Assembly (NCBI GenBank): GCA_034359265.1
Contig: CP136896.1
Coordinates: 33,358,001-33,422,000, forward strand
DNA from: Canna indica
Taxonomy: Eukaryota; Streptophyta; Magnoliopsida; Zingiberales; Cannaceae
Direction of reading: 5' to 3'
DNA length: 64,000 nucleotides
This document shows, one piece after another, positions 34,802 to 47,227 of the stretch (positions within the stretch are counted from its first letter, which is position 1; each line of letters starts with the position of its first letter). The translations under genes were made by a program, and so were the position numbers. The notes beneath the pieces are model-generated. The model saw only the letters and a program-made list of their open reading frames with translations. It was not told where the DNA came from and did no database searches.

Positions 34802-35946
34802 ATGGCCTTCCTTGATGCTGCAGCCTTTGCTCAAATGGCTACACTAAAATACAAGTGAGTTTGAAACACAATATATATATAGATGCCTTCTATATTTTTA
34901 TATAGATACCTCGGTTCATCTGATCATCTGATCGATCATCCTTTAATGGTTTCACTTCTTTCTCCAGAGTGTTTGTTAGTACATGGAACGTCGAAGGGAT
35001 CCAACCGGCAGATGATCTTAACTTGGAAAATTGGTTGGACACCAATAAAAATTTCAAGAGAAAGATTAGGATTGTCCTTGGTCCTGAAAAGATTAGGATC
35101 TCCACTTAGCGCCACTTAGCGCCACTTGGTCCGAAAATAAAAATCTACATATATATCATGGTTGTAGGTTCCAAGAGATAGTACCACTTAGCGCCAGGAA
35201 TGTCCTTGGTCCGAAAAAGATTAGGATCTCCACGAAGTGGAACTCACTCATAGGATCAACCCTGAACAATACCCTAGACTATCACCGGACGAACAATGAC
35301 AAAAAAATCAGCTGTATTATTTGCAAGCAAATGGTGGGAATTTTGGTCTCAATTTTGGCGAGGAGCGACCTCTTGGATTACATCAGTTATCCATGTGTTT
35401 CAAGCATTGGCTGTGGCCTCATGGGCTGCTTGAAGAATAAGGTAATTAAGCTGTTCTTTTTTCTTTCTTTAATTAATATATAGATAGACGAAAACATTTC
35501 AGATTTGCAAACATGTTTTGCGTGAGCATATGCAGGGTTCAGTATTAGTAAGATTTTGTTTGCACGAAACAAGTTTCTGCTTTGTATGCTGCCACTTGGT
35601 TTCCGGAGGGAAGGAAGGAGATGAGATGCATAGGAACTCTAATGTTACCGATATATTGAGAAGAACATGCTTTTCCACTGATTCTTCTATGGGTTTACCG
35701 AAGAAGATCCTTGATCACGAGTGAGTATAATATGACTGACTCCATTTTCTTTCCTATAAAAAGCAAACATCCTCCCTAATATCTTCAAGAACTTAATGGT
35801 TATTTTATTTGAAGTGATAAATTTGCATTCTATGCAGTTGTGTAGTTATGTTTGGCGATCTAAACTACCGGATCTCGATTCCAAATGCTATGACAAGGGC
35901 ACTAGTTGAGCAAAAGTTGTGGAACATCTTGTTAGATAAAGATCAG
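34802..35946 (+). CDS. Type I inositol polyphosphate 5-phosphatase, exons 1-5
   Basis: Exons as read: 34802-34854; 34968 to about 35075 (3' end uncertain); 35168-35441; 35536-35720; 35838-35946. All have AG/GT borders except the end of exon 2. Family motifs appear in order: KVFVSTWNVEGIQPADDLNL (exon 2), FQEIVPLSARNVLG and SCIICKQMVGILVS (exon 3), GSVLVRFCLHETSFCFVCCH and LVSGGKEGDEMHRN (exon 4), VVMFGDLNYRISIP (exon 5). GDLNYRI is a catalytic block of the family, whose enzymes remove the 5-phosphate from inositol phosphates or phosphoinositides and so damp calcium and membrane signalling. The rest is at 55095-55533. The predicted protein (~350 residues) is shorter than the ~400-650 I recall for plant relatives, and the N-terminus is minimal. 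A duplicated segment with an in-frame stop (35107-35109) damages exon 2. Confidence 0.85.
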
Positions 35947-35985
35947 GTAAACTATATATATGCTGATAATTATTAAATAGAAATT

Positions 35986-37736
35986 TGTAAGACCCAAAAA
36001 ATTTCTTAATATAAAAATCTATTTTGGTGCAGCGCACTGGATCGGAGGTTAGCCGGGTCAAGCCGCGGAAATCGCCTCGAGTAGAAGGTATAACCCGACC
36101 TATGGAAATATGAAGTTTAAATTAGATCAATGGTTATTTCCTTTCTTGCTTATGATGTCTTATTAAAGTCGAGTTTGACTCATGAGTGCGGATAGGATTA
36201 GAGTCCGAATCGGACTCGAATCGAATCGAGTAGAAGTTAGGTCAAGTGAGGGGCAAATAGGTCATTGGATGAGGGGAATAGAACCCCTCACCCAAGCCAC
36301 CCATGCGGCTCAAAGGGAGAGCCGCACGCAGCCCATCAAGATGGAGAAAGGGAGAGAAGGAGGAGGAGATCTTGTCGGCACCGAGTTCGCGACGACGCTC
36401 GCGGAGATCAGAATCTTGTTTTCATCAAGGTTTCTTCGTGATCCAATCAAGGTGAGTGGTTAGAGTAGATTTTTAGGGGAGGCGGGTGGCCGGCCCTATA
36501 GGATGTGAAATCGGGGTTTTCTTCGCGAGTTCTTGTCGATCGTCGTGATTCTTTTTTATAGAACTTTAGTCACTGTTATACCATGATCTTGTGTATTTTA
36601 TCGTGTCAATTTTCTCAGTTTTGAGGGCTGACCGAGTTAAGGAAAAAGGGGAAAGGTCATGCCGAAATTTTTCCCAATTTCCTTGCTCGTTTCGCAACTC
36701 GTGTATCGTCTTATGATTGTTATGTTTTAGGCTTTGGATTGATACTCATAATGTCGCCATAACCAAATCCACCACCCCTAGGGGGTTCGGCCGAGCAGGT
36801 TACTACCCTGCTCGAGTTGGCCGAGCAATGAAAAGGGGGGGGGGGGGTGATGCGGGGCTGCCTGTATTGAATTGTTGGATCCCTTGTTATATCGCTTTAA
36901 CTCGCACTTCCATACTTAATGTTAGATGAAATTGTATTTTTTTGTTTACTGTTCAACCTGTTAAAATGCATAATCTCCAGCCCCTTCCCACATAGATGGT
37001 TCGGCCAAGCAAGGGCTACCTTGACCAAGCTTCGGTCGATCAAGGATAAGGGGGAGGAAACGAATGATTTTGTGTAGTTGTTCATATCCCTTCGATTAAT
37101 GTTAATTCATATTCATGTTAATGTTAATTCATATTCATGTTATGAATTGTTGGTGATAGATCTATATTATCATTTTGGAAATGTTCTTGCTAATGCTCAT
37201 ATGGTATACGTAGTCAAGAAAGGTTTCATTTAATTGCTCATATCATGTTTAATCGTTGCTATGCTTAGAGTATGTTCCATATTGGTTTAACCACTACATT
37301 ATTTACTCTTTAATTCGGTTTCTTCATGATGTTGTTATCCATAATTACTTTGGTAAGTGATGTGGAAATGGTAGGTCGAGTGCCTAACTAGTCGGCGAGT
37401 TCTCTCATTCTAGGAAGAATGGTTTAGATGACTTGGGGTATCATTTAACTTAGATACAAGACACATACACTAGGTGCTTCATTTAAGGAAACAATGAGAC
37501 CCTAGGATAAGGGGTCGGATATTGGCAATGCCCGGAAAGCAAAACACAACATACTTGCGCAACCTGGTTTGGGTTGTGGTTGATGGTCTACTGAGAAGTG
37601 TCACTAGCCGGATGGCAAGCAGACGACTCAGCGGTTAATAGGGTCTTGAGATTGCACCATTGGGCCCGCTAGGTGTTAGACCCGAGTGGCGGAGGGTCTT
37701 GAGATTTCGTTAGTGGGCCACGCTGACGGTAGACCC
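35986..37736 (+). mobile_element. Chromovirus-type LTR in the intron, left part
   Basis: It starts TGTAAGACCCAAAAAATT at 35986. The layout matches the Tekay LTRs, with a donor-like AAG/GTGAGTGGTT (GT at 36452) after a GC-rich stretch and foldbacks with GGGTCT/AGACCC arms near 37648-37735. A 13-base G run lies at 36835-36847. It continues at 54433 after the nested insertions. No internal coding region is present, so it looks like a solo LTR. No protein is supported by the open frames (36182-36463, 36717-36929). Confidence 0.65.
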
Positions 37737-39048
37737 TGTTGGCTTAAGGGTTTCTCTTAAGCCTTGATCTTTATTTTGATAATAACAAACATGTATTTAA
37801 TCCAAGTGTGAAGTTTTGAGTTCAGGTTGAGGTTGCGATAAGCATGCCAAGTCCATTCAAATGAGATGAAAGAAAAGATCGTCAAAGAAACGAAAGAAGA
37901 AAACGTCAAAGAAATGATTAGGCATAAATCAAATAGATATCTTGTAATATACCCCTAGGACGATCTTATCCCAAGCCTAATTATATAGTTATCCAAGTTA
38001 GAACTTGGTAACTAAATCCATAAAAAAAGGCATGTAAAAATTTCAAGGAGAAATCAACCTCAGCCTGAGTTCGGTCGACCGATCAGTCGACCGAACAAGG
38101 CAGTATTCTGCTAAGCAGCCTATTCGGTCGATCGAATGAAGGTAAAAACTGGTAGTAGCCATTCGGCCGACCTATCGGTCGACCGAAGTTGGTGAAGGAA
38201 TCTGTGCAAGGCTGCGTCGGTCAACCGATCGATCGATCGACTGACCGAAGCAAAAAATTGGCAGAATGCTCATCGGTCGACCGGATGGAGGTTCACAAGT
38301 CGTGCTACCCTGGCTCCACTGATTCGGTAGACCGAATGTGGGATCAATAGTTTTCCATCAGTCGGTCGACCCATTCGTCGACCGAGCTCTCTCGAAAAGC
38401 AAGAGGTCGCATTGGCGGTCGATTAGTCGGTCGACCGACTGATCGATCGGCAAGCAACCGAACGGCTTTAACGGCTATTTTTTCGTCCGTTAAACGTTCC
38501 GTTCGGGTGAGGGGTTATAAATACCCCACACCTAACTTCCTTAAACCTTCTTACAGAATTTATTGAGCAATTAAAAGAAGTACTTTAAGCCTTCAAAAAG
38601 ATTAAACTGCTGCGCGCCCTCTGCTTCCGTCGACAACTCATTTCGAGCGCTGCTTCCCTGCTTTCTTCAACCTTGCTGCAACTCAAAGAGTCATTCGCTC
38701 GCAAGTTGGAGCTTGAAGGCTTGGGAAAGGAGCATTGGTTCATTTTTACATTCTTAAGCTCTTTCCTCTGTATTTGAAGTTTATTGTAAACTTGTTTTCT
38801 ATTTGAGATAGCTGCTAGGTGTGCTCGGAAACACTTAGGGAAAACTTTATAGGATTGTGTTTTGCCTAGGTGAATAGGATTGAGGGGTTCTCATAGTGGT
38901 GAGAAGAGTTTTCTAATTGTATTCAAAGGAAAACACAAACTCTATAAAGTAGTGGTTAGAAATCCTTGGTGAGGAGCCAAGATAGTGGAGTAGGCAGTTG
39001 GCCGAACCACTAAAAACGACCCCAATGGCCTAATTGGATCTTAATTGG
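37737..39048 (+). mobile_element. SIRE-type LTR remnant
   Basis: It starts TGTTGGCTTAAGGG and matches the LTRs at 40425-41901 and 47228-48642, with a denser GGTCGACC motif cluster (about 38066-38450) and an intact TATA-like GGTTATAAATACCCC (38512-38526), where the other two have TATCAATA. It breaks off near 39015, soon after GGCCGAACCACTA. A short duplicated segment (GCCTAATTGGATCTTAAT at about 39029 and 39065) marks the junction with the next LTR. Confidence 0.75.
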
Positions 39049-39660
39049 ATAGTGTGTTTTCTAATATTATTTGCCTAATTGGATCTTAATCGATTCTTGG
39101 ATTATTTAGGCTATTTATAATTCGACTATTAGATGCAAAAGCAATAAATAATTAAGCAATTTAGAACAAGCACAATATCAATGCGAACACACAGATTTAT
39201 AGTGGTTCGGCCCCAATGCCTACTCCACTACCTAAGCATCCCGCTTAGGATTTCCAAACTAATTTTACTAGATTAATTTGAGTCTCCCTTACAATGAGGA
39301 TTTTGACTCGAAGAGTCGCACTCTCGACCCAAGGCACTTCCACACCCGGAAGTCTCCGCCTTCCTATCGTGAGCACTCTCCCACCTCTACCCTAAGGGAC
39401 AACTTAAACTAATCCAAGTAAAACTTAGTTTACACAAGTGGCTTTACTCCTTCGCAACAAGGAAATCACTTTTCACACAGGACCTATCAACCTAGGTCTT
39501 CCTACAAATCAAATACAAGAGTTGAACAACAAATTAAAGAAAACTTGTTACAAGAAGAGGAATGTAGATTATCACACTTAACCGCCTCTTCTTCTTGCGC
39601 CTAATCGGCTTGATCAACCCTTTTGTGTGATACTTTATCATGAGTGTATTCAATTATTCT
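39049..39660 (-). mobile_element. 3' LTR remnant of SIRE element B
   Basis: It is nearly identical to 52985-53560 and then diverges near 39617. The terminal ~95 bases seen at the other LTR are missing on the left. Confidence 0.75.
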
Positions 39661-39929
39661 ACTTCCTTATCAATATATTTACTCCCCCCTATCGATAAGC
39701 ATATATCCATGTACTCTCCCCCTTTTGTCATCCATCAAAAAACAAATATAGCAAGCATAACAAAGATGAACATTACTAATCAACACAAGGTTAACTAAAC
39801 ACATGTTCATAAAGATGAAAGTGTCAATACATCACATAGTTAATCAAAGACATGTTCATAGGATGAAAAACACCAATACATCCAATACATCAATCATCAC
39901 TAATTAATGTCAATATAGCAATACATCAA
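39661..39929. other. Non-coding 3' region of SIRE element B
   Basis: A/T-rich, with a polypyrimidine stretch (ACTCTCCCCCTTTTGTC near 39715) that on the minus strand is a candidate polypurine tract. No gene. Confidence 0.5.
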
Positions 39930-40424
39930 GGAGGATTATTCGTCCTCAGGTGGTGGAGCAGGTGGTAGATGCGACTGATAATACTGCCACATCTCATCCA
40001 CTCTCCCATATATCTCCTCTATACGCTGGCCATGGTCATCGATCATGGTGCCAAACTCATCCATCTAACGGCTGAACGCGTCCATGCGCTCTGTTGATGT
40101 TCTGTTATGTTCCATCTCACCAATTTGAAATTGAGCAAATCGATGCTCTAGATCTCTTAGACTCGTACGGGAAGGGCCAGATGAGGAGCCTCCACCAGGT
40201 TCGTCCTCCTCCATCTCTATGTCATACTCAGCCTGTTCCACCGGATCTCCTCGCATTCTTTTTCCGCACGGAGGTTCAAGGATCTTCATGCGGCTAAGGG
40301 AGGAAGAATCTATGGCTCTTGGAATAGGCTATATCTCAAATCTAGATCTATTAACCCCAGCTTCATATATGAAATGAGAGATTACTAAGGCATATGGTAG
40401 AGATTGATTTTTTGAGGAATGGAC
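39930..40424 (-). pseudogene. C-terminal part of the SIRE env-like ORF
   Basis: Minus-strand frame continuing from 48643 once element A is removed. It shows SLPYALVISHFIYEAGV, an acidic Gly/Ser stretch (MEEDEPGGGSSSGPS) and a C-terminal Gln-rich, possibly coiled part (DEMWQYYQ...PPAPPPEDE). There are two stops within it. This resembles the end of the 'putative plant transposon protein' or env-like ORF that follows pol in SIRE/Maximus elements. The function of that protein is not known. Confidence 0.7.
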
Positions 40425-41901
40425 TGTTGGCTTAAGGGTCTTTCATAAGCCTCGATCTTTATTTTGATGATAACAAACATGTATTTAATCCAAGTGTGTA
40501 GTTTTGAGTTCAGGTTGAGGTTGCGATACGCATGCCTAATCCGTTCAAACGAGACGACGGAAAAGATTGTCAAAAGAACGAAAGAAGAAATCATTGAAGA
40601 AAGGCTCCAGATTAAGTAAAGAAGATTTAATGTAAAATATCCCTAGAATAGTTTATCCCAAGCCTAAAATGTAAGATTATCCAAGTTGAAACATTGTAAC
40701 CAAACCCTTAGAATTGTCATCTAAAAATACAACGAATTAATCATCCTCAGCCTGGGATCGGTTGACCGGTCGGTCGATCGATCAAGGCAATAAAATGGCG
40801 ATGCAGCCCATTCAGTCGACCGACTGGTTGACCGGAGATCGCAAGAAATTGGCAGAAACCATTCGGTCGACCAGTCGGTCGACCGAATGTGGCGAAGGGG
40901 AAATAGCTGGGCTGCGTCGGTCGATCGGTTGGTCGACCAACAGAGGCAAAAATTTGGTAGAAAGGTAGCGGTCGACCAATCAGTCGACCGACCTAAAGAT
41001 GGCCTCTATCACGTGATTTACTGCAGCCATTCGGTCGACCGACGGGTCGATCGAATGTCGGAAGAAATGTTGGCGGTTGACCCGTCGATCGACCGACCTC
41101 TCTCAGCTACAAGTGGTCGGACCTGGCGGTCGATCCGTCGGTCGATCGACAGATCGACGGGCCTTGCGACCGAACTGCTTCAACGGTCGATTTTTTATCC
41201 GTTGAACGGCCATTCGGCCGAGGGGTTATCAATACCCCTCACCAAACTTCTTTAAACACTTTTGCAAAACTTATTTGAGCATTAAAAGTGAGTCTTAAAG
41301 CCTTCATACGAGCTACACCTGCACGCGCCTCTCTGCTCCTAGTTTCGACTTCATCAGGTGCTAATCTCTTCTCTTCAACCTTGCTGCGTTCATTGAAGTT
41401 TTCTTCCATTTGCAAGTTGAAGATGAGAAGGCGGTGGAAAGAAGCTTGGGTCAAATTCTTTCTTCATTAGCTCTTTCCTAAAGTTCGTAATTTATTGAAT
41501 CCTATTTTCTTGTTAAGATAGCTTGCTAGGTGTGCTAGGAAACACTTAGGGTAAACTTTGTAGAAGTGTGTTTTGCCTAGGTGAATAGGATTGAGGTGTA
41601 CTCCAAGTGAGGCAGAAGGGTGTCCTCAAGTGTATTCAAAGGGAAACATATATTCTATAAAGTAGTGTTTAGAAATCCGTGGTAAGGAGCCAAGGTACTG
41701 GAGTAGGCGGTTGGCCGAACCACTATAAATTGATTTGTTTGCATTGCTCTTTACTTGCCTTTATTATTATGATTGAATTGTGATCATATTATTCATTAAC
41801 GAACAATTCCATTAAGCTAAGACAAAATTAAGTTAAAAGAAATTGAAAAAAGGGATTGACACTATTCAACCCCCCCTTCTAGTGTCAAGGTCCACACAAC
41901 A
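40425..41901 (+). mobile_element. 5' LTR of SIRE element A
   Basis: TGTTGGCTTAAGG...CCACACAACA, 1477 bp. It contains a GGTCGACC-type cluster (about 40749-41165) and GAGGGGTTATCAATACCCCTC (about 41219-41239), a foldback at the TATA position. The 41280-41470 part is identical in translation to 48030-48218 in the 3' LTR. Confidence 0.9.
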
Positions 41902-41958
41902 ATTAGTATCAGAGCAAGGTAGTAGGCTAAGATTTAACCATCTTCCCTACAAGTCATC

Positions 41959-43480
41959 ATGTCTAGTGAAATTCAACTAGCTCAAGGGTCCTCTACTAAC
42001 ACTCCACCACTATTCGATGGGAACAACTATGCCTATTGAAAGATTCGCATGAATGGCTTCCTTCAATCCTTAGGCATGGATGTATGGAGGATGATCCTAG
42101 TAGAGTATAAACAACCCAATAAGGATATGGATAAATGGGACCAAGAGGAAGTTAGGCTATTTAATGCAAATGCCAAGGCCGTCAATGCTCTATATTGCGG
42201 TCTATCAATTAATGAATTCAATAGGATCTCTACATGCAAGTCCGCATACCAAGTATTTAAGGTCCTAGAGACCACCCATGAAGGGACTTCGCAAGTAAAA
42301 GAGTCCAAAATCAATTTACTCATGCATGACTCTGAAATGTTTAAAATGCTTTCACAATTGATGCCATGCATGCTAGGTTTCAAAATATTATGAATGGCTT
42401 AGCTAACCTTGGCAGGGAGATAAGGGAAGAGGAGAAGGTAAGGAAGCTCCTTCGTTCCCTTCCAAAATCTTGGGAATCCAAGGTGACGGCCATCATGGAA
42501 GCCAAGAATTTGAGCATGCTAAAGATTACTGAGCTCATTGGGTCTCTCATGGCACATGAGACCCACATGAAGCAATGCCAAGAAGAAGATGCTTCTAAAG
42601 GCAAGGCCATTGCCTTAAAAGCATCGCATAGAGCCGAAGAGACATCGTCATCAAAGGAAGAGACGGATGACATTGAAGAAATGGCGATGCTTGCAAGGGG
42701 GTTCATGAGCTTCATGAAGGGAGGCATGAGAAAAGGAAGAAGTGGCCACACGTGTTACAATTGCAAAAGATGGCCAGTACCTCCAACCCTCACAAGAAAG
42801 AAAAGTACACGAAGAAGAAGAAGGCAATGATGGCTACATGGGGTGAAAGTGAGGCCTCATCAAGCGAAGAATAGACAAGGAGTGAGAAAGCAAACCTTTG
42901 CTTAATGGCAAAGGATGATGAGGTAGGATTTAATTTTGGTGAAACTTCATTTACTCAAGAGGAATTGCAAATTGAATTTGAGCAAATGCATTAGTAGAAG
43001 TACACCTTGCAAAGATCTCAAAAAGGACAATAGATCCTTAGAAATTGAAAATGATGGATTATTACTCTCTTGCAAAGATCTTAGGAAAGAGGTAGATAAT
43101 CTTAAGGTAGAAAAGTGCACCCTAGAAAAGGCTAAGAATGACCTAGAAATAGATAATGAAAAATTAGAAAAAGAAAACAAGTATCTATGTGATACAGTAG
43201 AGCATTTAAATGATAGCATGCTAACATTAAAGAAAGAACTTTACATGCTCAATGAAAAAATGACAACTATTCAAAATGCTATGCCAAAAGTTGTCAATTA
43301 AAAAAAATCATCACACTCCCATGCTCACACACACACACAAAGAAAATTTCATGGTAATTGTTATTCTTGTGGTATTTTTGGCCATATGGCCAAAGATTGT
43401 GCATTAAGGAGGAACCCACGTGCAAGATTCACATGGATTCCAAAAGTGACTAACACTCAAGGACCTAAGGAAATTTGGGT
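41959..43480 (+). pseudogene. SIRE element A gag with two zinc knuckles, broken
   Basis: From ATG 41959: PPLFDGNNYAY, then a stop at the Trp of 'Y.WKIRM', then the UBN2-type gag domain (KWDQEEVRLFNANAKAVNAL, STCKSAYQVFKVLE, SLPKSWESKVTAI). A frameshift lies near 42360. A CYNCKR half-knuckle lies near 42755, a long coiled-coil stretch follows (42936-43301, Glu/Lys/Leu rich), and a full CCHC knuckle CYSCGIFGHMAKDC is at about 43360. In SIRE elements this large gag builds the particle and binds RNA. Confidence 0.85.
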
Positions 43481-43509
43481 ACCTAAGAAAGTATCTTCTC
43501 CTTTTGTAG

Positions 43510-45444
43510 GTGGAGAAGCATCCTCAACCAAGTAGGAGTACTTGGATCTTGGATAGCGGTTGCTCGAAGCACATGACGGGAGATATCAACTTGTTTGCAA
43601 CCCTATTAAGTAAAGATGCTGGAAATGTCACATTTGGAGACAATGCCAAAGGTAAGATTGTTGGCATTGGTGACATAGTATACTCCCTTACCCATGTATC
43701 AAAAATGTTTTATTAGTTGATGGTTAAAAGAATAATTTGATTAGCATATCTCAACTATGTGATAATGGGTACATAATTATTTTTGAAGCATCTAAATGCA
43801 TTATTAGAAGTACACCTTCAAACGATATCATGTTCATAGGAAATAGGCAAGAAAATGTATACACCCTAGAATTAAATGTCTTGCCCAATCCTCATGTTAG
43901 ATGCTTAGTAGCATTGGAAAATGATTCTTGGTTGTGGTATAGAAGGCTAGGACATGCTAGCATGAGTCTCATCCAAGAGATATCTAGAAAAGACTTAGTA
44001 AAAGGATTACCTAAGATAAAGTTTGAAAAAGATAAACTTTGTGATGCATGTTAACTAGGTAAGCAAGTAAAATCTTCATTCCATAGTATTAATCAAGTTA
44101 GTACATCTAGAATTCTAGAGCTTGTACACATGGATCTTTGGTCCATGTGATGTAGCTAGTTTAGGTGGAAAGCTTTATTGCTATGTTTTGGTTGATGATT
44201 TTTCGAGATTTACATGGGTTTTCTTTTTGGCAAAGAAAAATAAAACATTTGAGTTTTTCAAAAAAATTGCAAAAATGGTTTCAAATGAAAAAGGAGTTTT
44301 TATTTTGAAAATTAGGAGTGATAATGGAGGGGAGTTTAAAAATGAAAAAAATTCCGAGTTTTGTGATGATTTAGGTATTCAACATACCTTTTCTTCCCCT
44401 AGGACCCCTCAACAAAATGGGGTGGTTGAGAGGAAGAATAGAACCCTACAAGAAATGGCTAGGACCATGTTGTGCGAAAATAATTTGCCTAAATATTTTT
44501 GGGCCGAAGCTATAAATACTTCTTGTTATGTTCTTAATCGTGTTTTATTAAGACCAAAAATCAAGAAAACACCTTTTGAGCTTTGGAATGGTAAAATCCC
44601 AAATATGGGATATTTTCATATTTTTGAATGTAAATGTTTTATTTTAAATACTAAGGAGAATTTAGGAAAATTTGATTCTAAATCCGATGAAGGAATTTTC
44701 CAAGGTTACTCCACTAGTTCTAAGGCTTATAGAGTTTATAATCGTAGAACTATGATAGTTGAAGAATCTATGCATGTGACTTTTAATGAAACTAATGATT
44801 CTTCAAGAAATATCAAGATTGTGAATGTAGGTGGGGAGCTTGAGGATCTCACACTTCATGATAAGGAAGTGGAGGATGAAGATAATGAGGAGACCCAACA
44901 TGAAGAACCTCCATCCTCAAGTACTCAACCTCAAGTTGAAGATGAAAAAGAAGAAGCTCTACCATCTCTCCCCAAGGGATACCGATTGGTAAGAGATCAT
45001 CCAATGGACCAAGTCATTCGAGAACCTTCAACGGGAGTGGTAACACGCTCCAAACTTAAAAATTTATGCCAATATGTAGCTTTTGTTTCTCAAGTAGAGC
45101 CTAAAAATATTAAGGAAGCTATAGAAGATGAGTTTTGGGTATTAGCCATGCAAGAAGAACTCAACCAATTTGATAGTAATAATGTATGGGACTTAGTACC
45201 TAGACCTAGTGATCAAACCATAATTGAAACCAAACGGGTGTTTAGGAATAAGCTAGATGAAGAAGGACTAGTTATTAGAAACAAAGCTAGGCTAGTGGCA
45301 CAAGAGTACAACCAACAAGAAGAAATAGACTATAATGAAACATATGCTCCTGTAGCTATATTAGAAGCAATTAGGATGCTTTTAGCATTTGCTAGTTTTA
45401 AAGGCTTTAAACTTTTTCAAATAGATGTGAAAAGTGCCTTTTAA
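43510..45444 (+). pseudogene. SIRE element A protease, integrase and RT start
   Basis: Protease active site WILDSGCSKHMTGD (43537 on) is intact. The pre-integrase HHCC region WLWYRRLGHASMSLIQEISR and LCDAC follows (43737-44054) after a frame break. The long frame 44122-45444 (440 residues) carries the integrase core: VDDFSRFTWVFF (Asp), IRSDNGGEFKN (Asp), TPQQNGVVERKNRTLQEMAR (Glu), all present. It then runs into the acidic linker and RT N-terminus: EDEFWVLAMQEELNQFD, TKRVFRNKLDEEGLVIRNKA, RLVAQEYNQQ and FQIDVKSAF, before a stop. Confidence 0.9.
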
Positions 45445-46631
45445 AATGATTTTATAAATGAAGAAGTTTATGTTGAACAACCCCCAGTTTTGAATGTTTT
45501 GAGTTTCCAAATTATATTTTCAAACATAAAAAGGCTTTATATGGTTTAAAATAAGCCCCTAGGGCTTGGTATGAAAGACTTTCTATTTTCCTAATTGAAC
45601 AAGGTTTTGATATAGGAAAAGTAGATGTTTCACTTTTCATCAAGCACCATGAAAATGACATGTTATTAATTAGTTCAAATATATGTTTATGATATAATTT
45701 TTGGTGCCACTAATGAAATGCTTTGTGAGTGGTTTGCTAAGTGTATGCAGGATGAATTTGAGATGAGCATGATGAGAGAGCTCTCCTTTATGCTTGGTCT
45801 CCAAATCAAGCAAACCAACAAAGGAATCTTCATCAATCAAGCTAAATACACAAAGGAGTTCATCAAGATATTTGGAATGAGTGAAGCCAAGATAGCTTCT
45901 ACACCTATGAGCGCATCCATCAAGCTTGACAAAGATGAAGAGGCATTAAAGTGGACGAAAAATGATATCGAGGTATGACCGGTAGTCGCCTTTATTTAAC
46001 CGCAAGTAGACCCGATATCACGTTTGGCGTATGTTTATGTGCTAGGTTTCAATCGTGTCCTAAGATGTCTCATTTAAGTGCAGTAAAACGTATATTGAGA
46101 TATCTAAATGGTACGGTTGACTTAGGATTATGGTATCCATGTCATGCATCATTCGATTTAATCGGTTTTTCAGACGTTGATTTTGTCGAATGTAAGATAG
46201 ATAGAAAAAGCACTAGTGGGTGTTGTCAATTCCTATAAGCGAGTCTTGTTTCTTGGTTCTCAAAGAAATAAAACTCGGTTGCGCTTTCAACTACCGAAGC
46301 GGAATACATCGCCGCGGCTAGTTGTTGTGCGCAAGTCCTTTGGATGAAACAAACCCTTTTAGACTATGGACTCAGGTATTCTTGCATACCTATACATTGT
46401 GATAACACTAGTGTAATTAATTTAACCAAAAATTCTATCTTACATTCTAGAACTAAGCATATTGATTTGAGACATCATTTTCTTAGGGATAAAGTAGCTA
46501 AGAGAAACATATCGGTAGAATTTGTATCCACCGATAAACAACTTACCGATATATTTACAAAACCCTTAGTTGAAGAAAGTTTCACAACCTTAAGGATGCA
46601 ACTAGGAATTTGTGCTTTACCTTGTGTTTAA
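45445..46631 (+). pseudogene. SIRE element A reverse transcriptase end and RNase H, broken
   Basis: The stretch has many stops. At about 45680-45710 the frame reads YVYDIIFG where copia RTs have YVDDIIFG, so one catalytic Asp is Tyr. Then come FMLGLQIKQTNKGIFINQAK, SRPDITFGVCLCARFQSCPK and LKRILRYLNGT-like sequence. RNase H blocks are DRKSTSGCCQFL, VALSTTEAEYIAAAS, IHCDNTSVINLTKN, SRTKHIDLRHHFLRD and KQLTDIFTKPLVEESF. The last frame (46344-46631) is open. Confidence 0.88.
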
Positions 46632-47227
46632 AGAGAATTTTCTTCAAAATTTACATGATTTCAAAACTTGCATTCTATAAAAGTGTCATCACACTTATGT
46701 ATTTGCTCTGTAGTGGGGCTTTGCGACCTTTTGGTGTTTGCCTTCTATAGGCTTACATTAATGGGAAGGACTATAGTGATAGATGATACTTGGTTCTTGT
46801 GGCTTTCTCGATTTTCTGGTTTTATGATGAAATTTCATTAATTGTACCTGAATTCTTACCCTTTCTGATTGATGTCAAAAGGGAGAGAGAAAGTAAGGTC
46901 ACACTTGATTTTCAAGATGCATATAGGTAGTGTGAGTTTTATAGTTAAGGGCAACAGATATAGTTAGGGCGAGTTAAAAATAACATGCACAATGGTAGGG
47001 GGAGCATAGGTCAAGTTATAGAAAATTTGAACATGCACATTGATAGGGGGAGCATAGGTTGAGTTATAAGAAGTTGAATGTATAGGCTAAGTTAGAAATT
47101 TGAATGAATAGGCTAAAGTGTTTATCTTGCATACCCTAACTCTTGAATGCCTTAACTCAAACTCACAGATGCTGTAAATTTTCTTAAATTTTAATGTTAT
47201 GTTTGTCATCATCAAAAAGGGAGAGAT
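46632..47227 (+). other. 3' untranslated part of SIRE element A
   Basis: Non-coding. GGTAGGGGGAGCATAGG repeats near 46992 and 47043 (a second purine-rich site), and the polypurine tract AAAAGGGAGAGAT lies next to the LTR. Confidence 0.7.

Noticed and set aside
34549..34815. 88-residue open frame overlapping the phosphatase start
   Set aside because: It is out of frame with the phosphatase and has no recognisable features. It is probably leader sequence.
36835..36847. 13-base G run as a possible regulatory G-quadruplex
   Set aside because: A single homopolymer run in a dead LTR. It could also be a sequencing artefact, and nothing else supports a role.
40749..41165. Regularly spaced palindromes resembling a CRISPR array
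   Set aside because: Spacing and repeat length are irregular, the motif is in an LTR of a plant retrotransposon, and no cas gene is expected in a plant genome.
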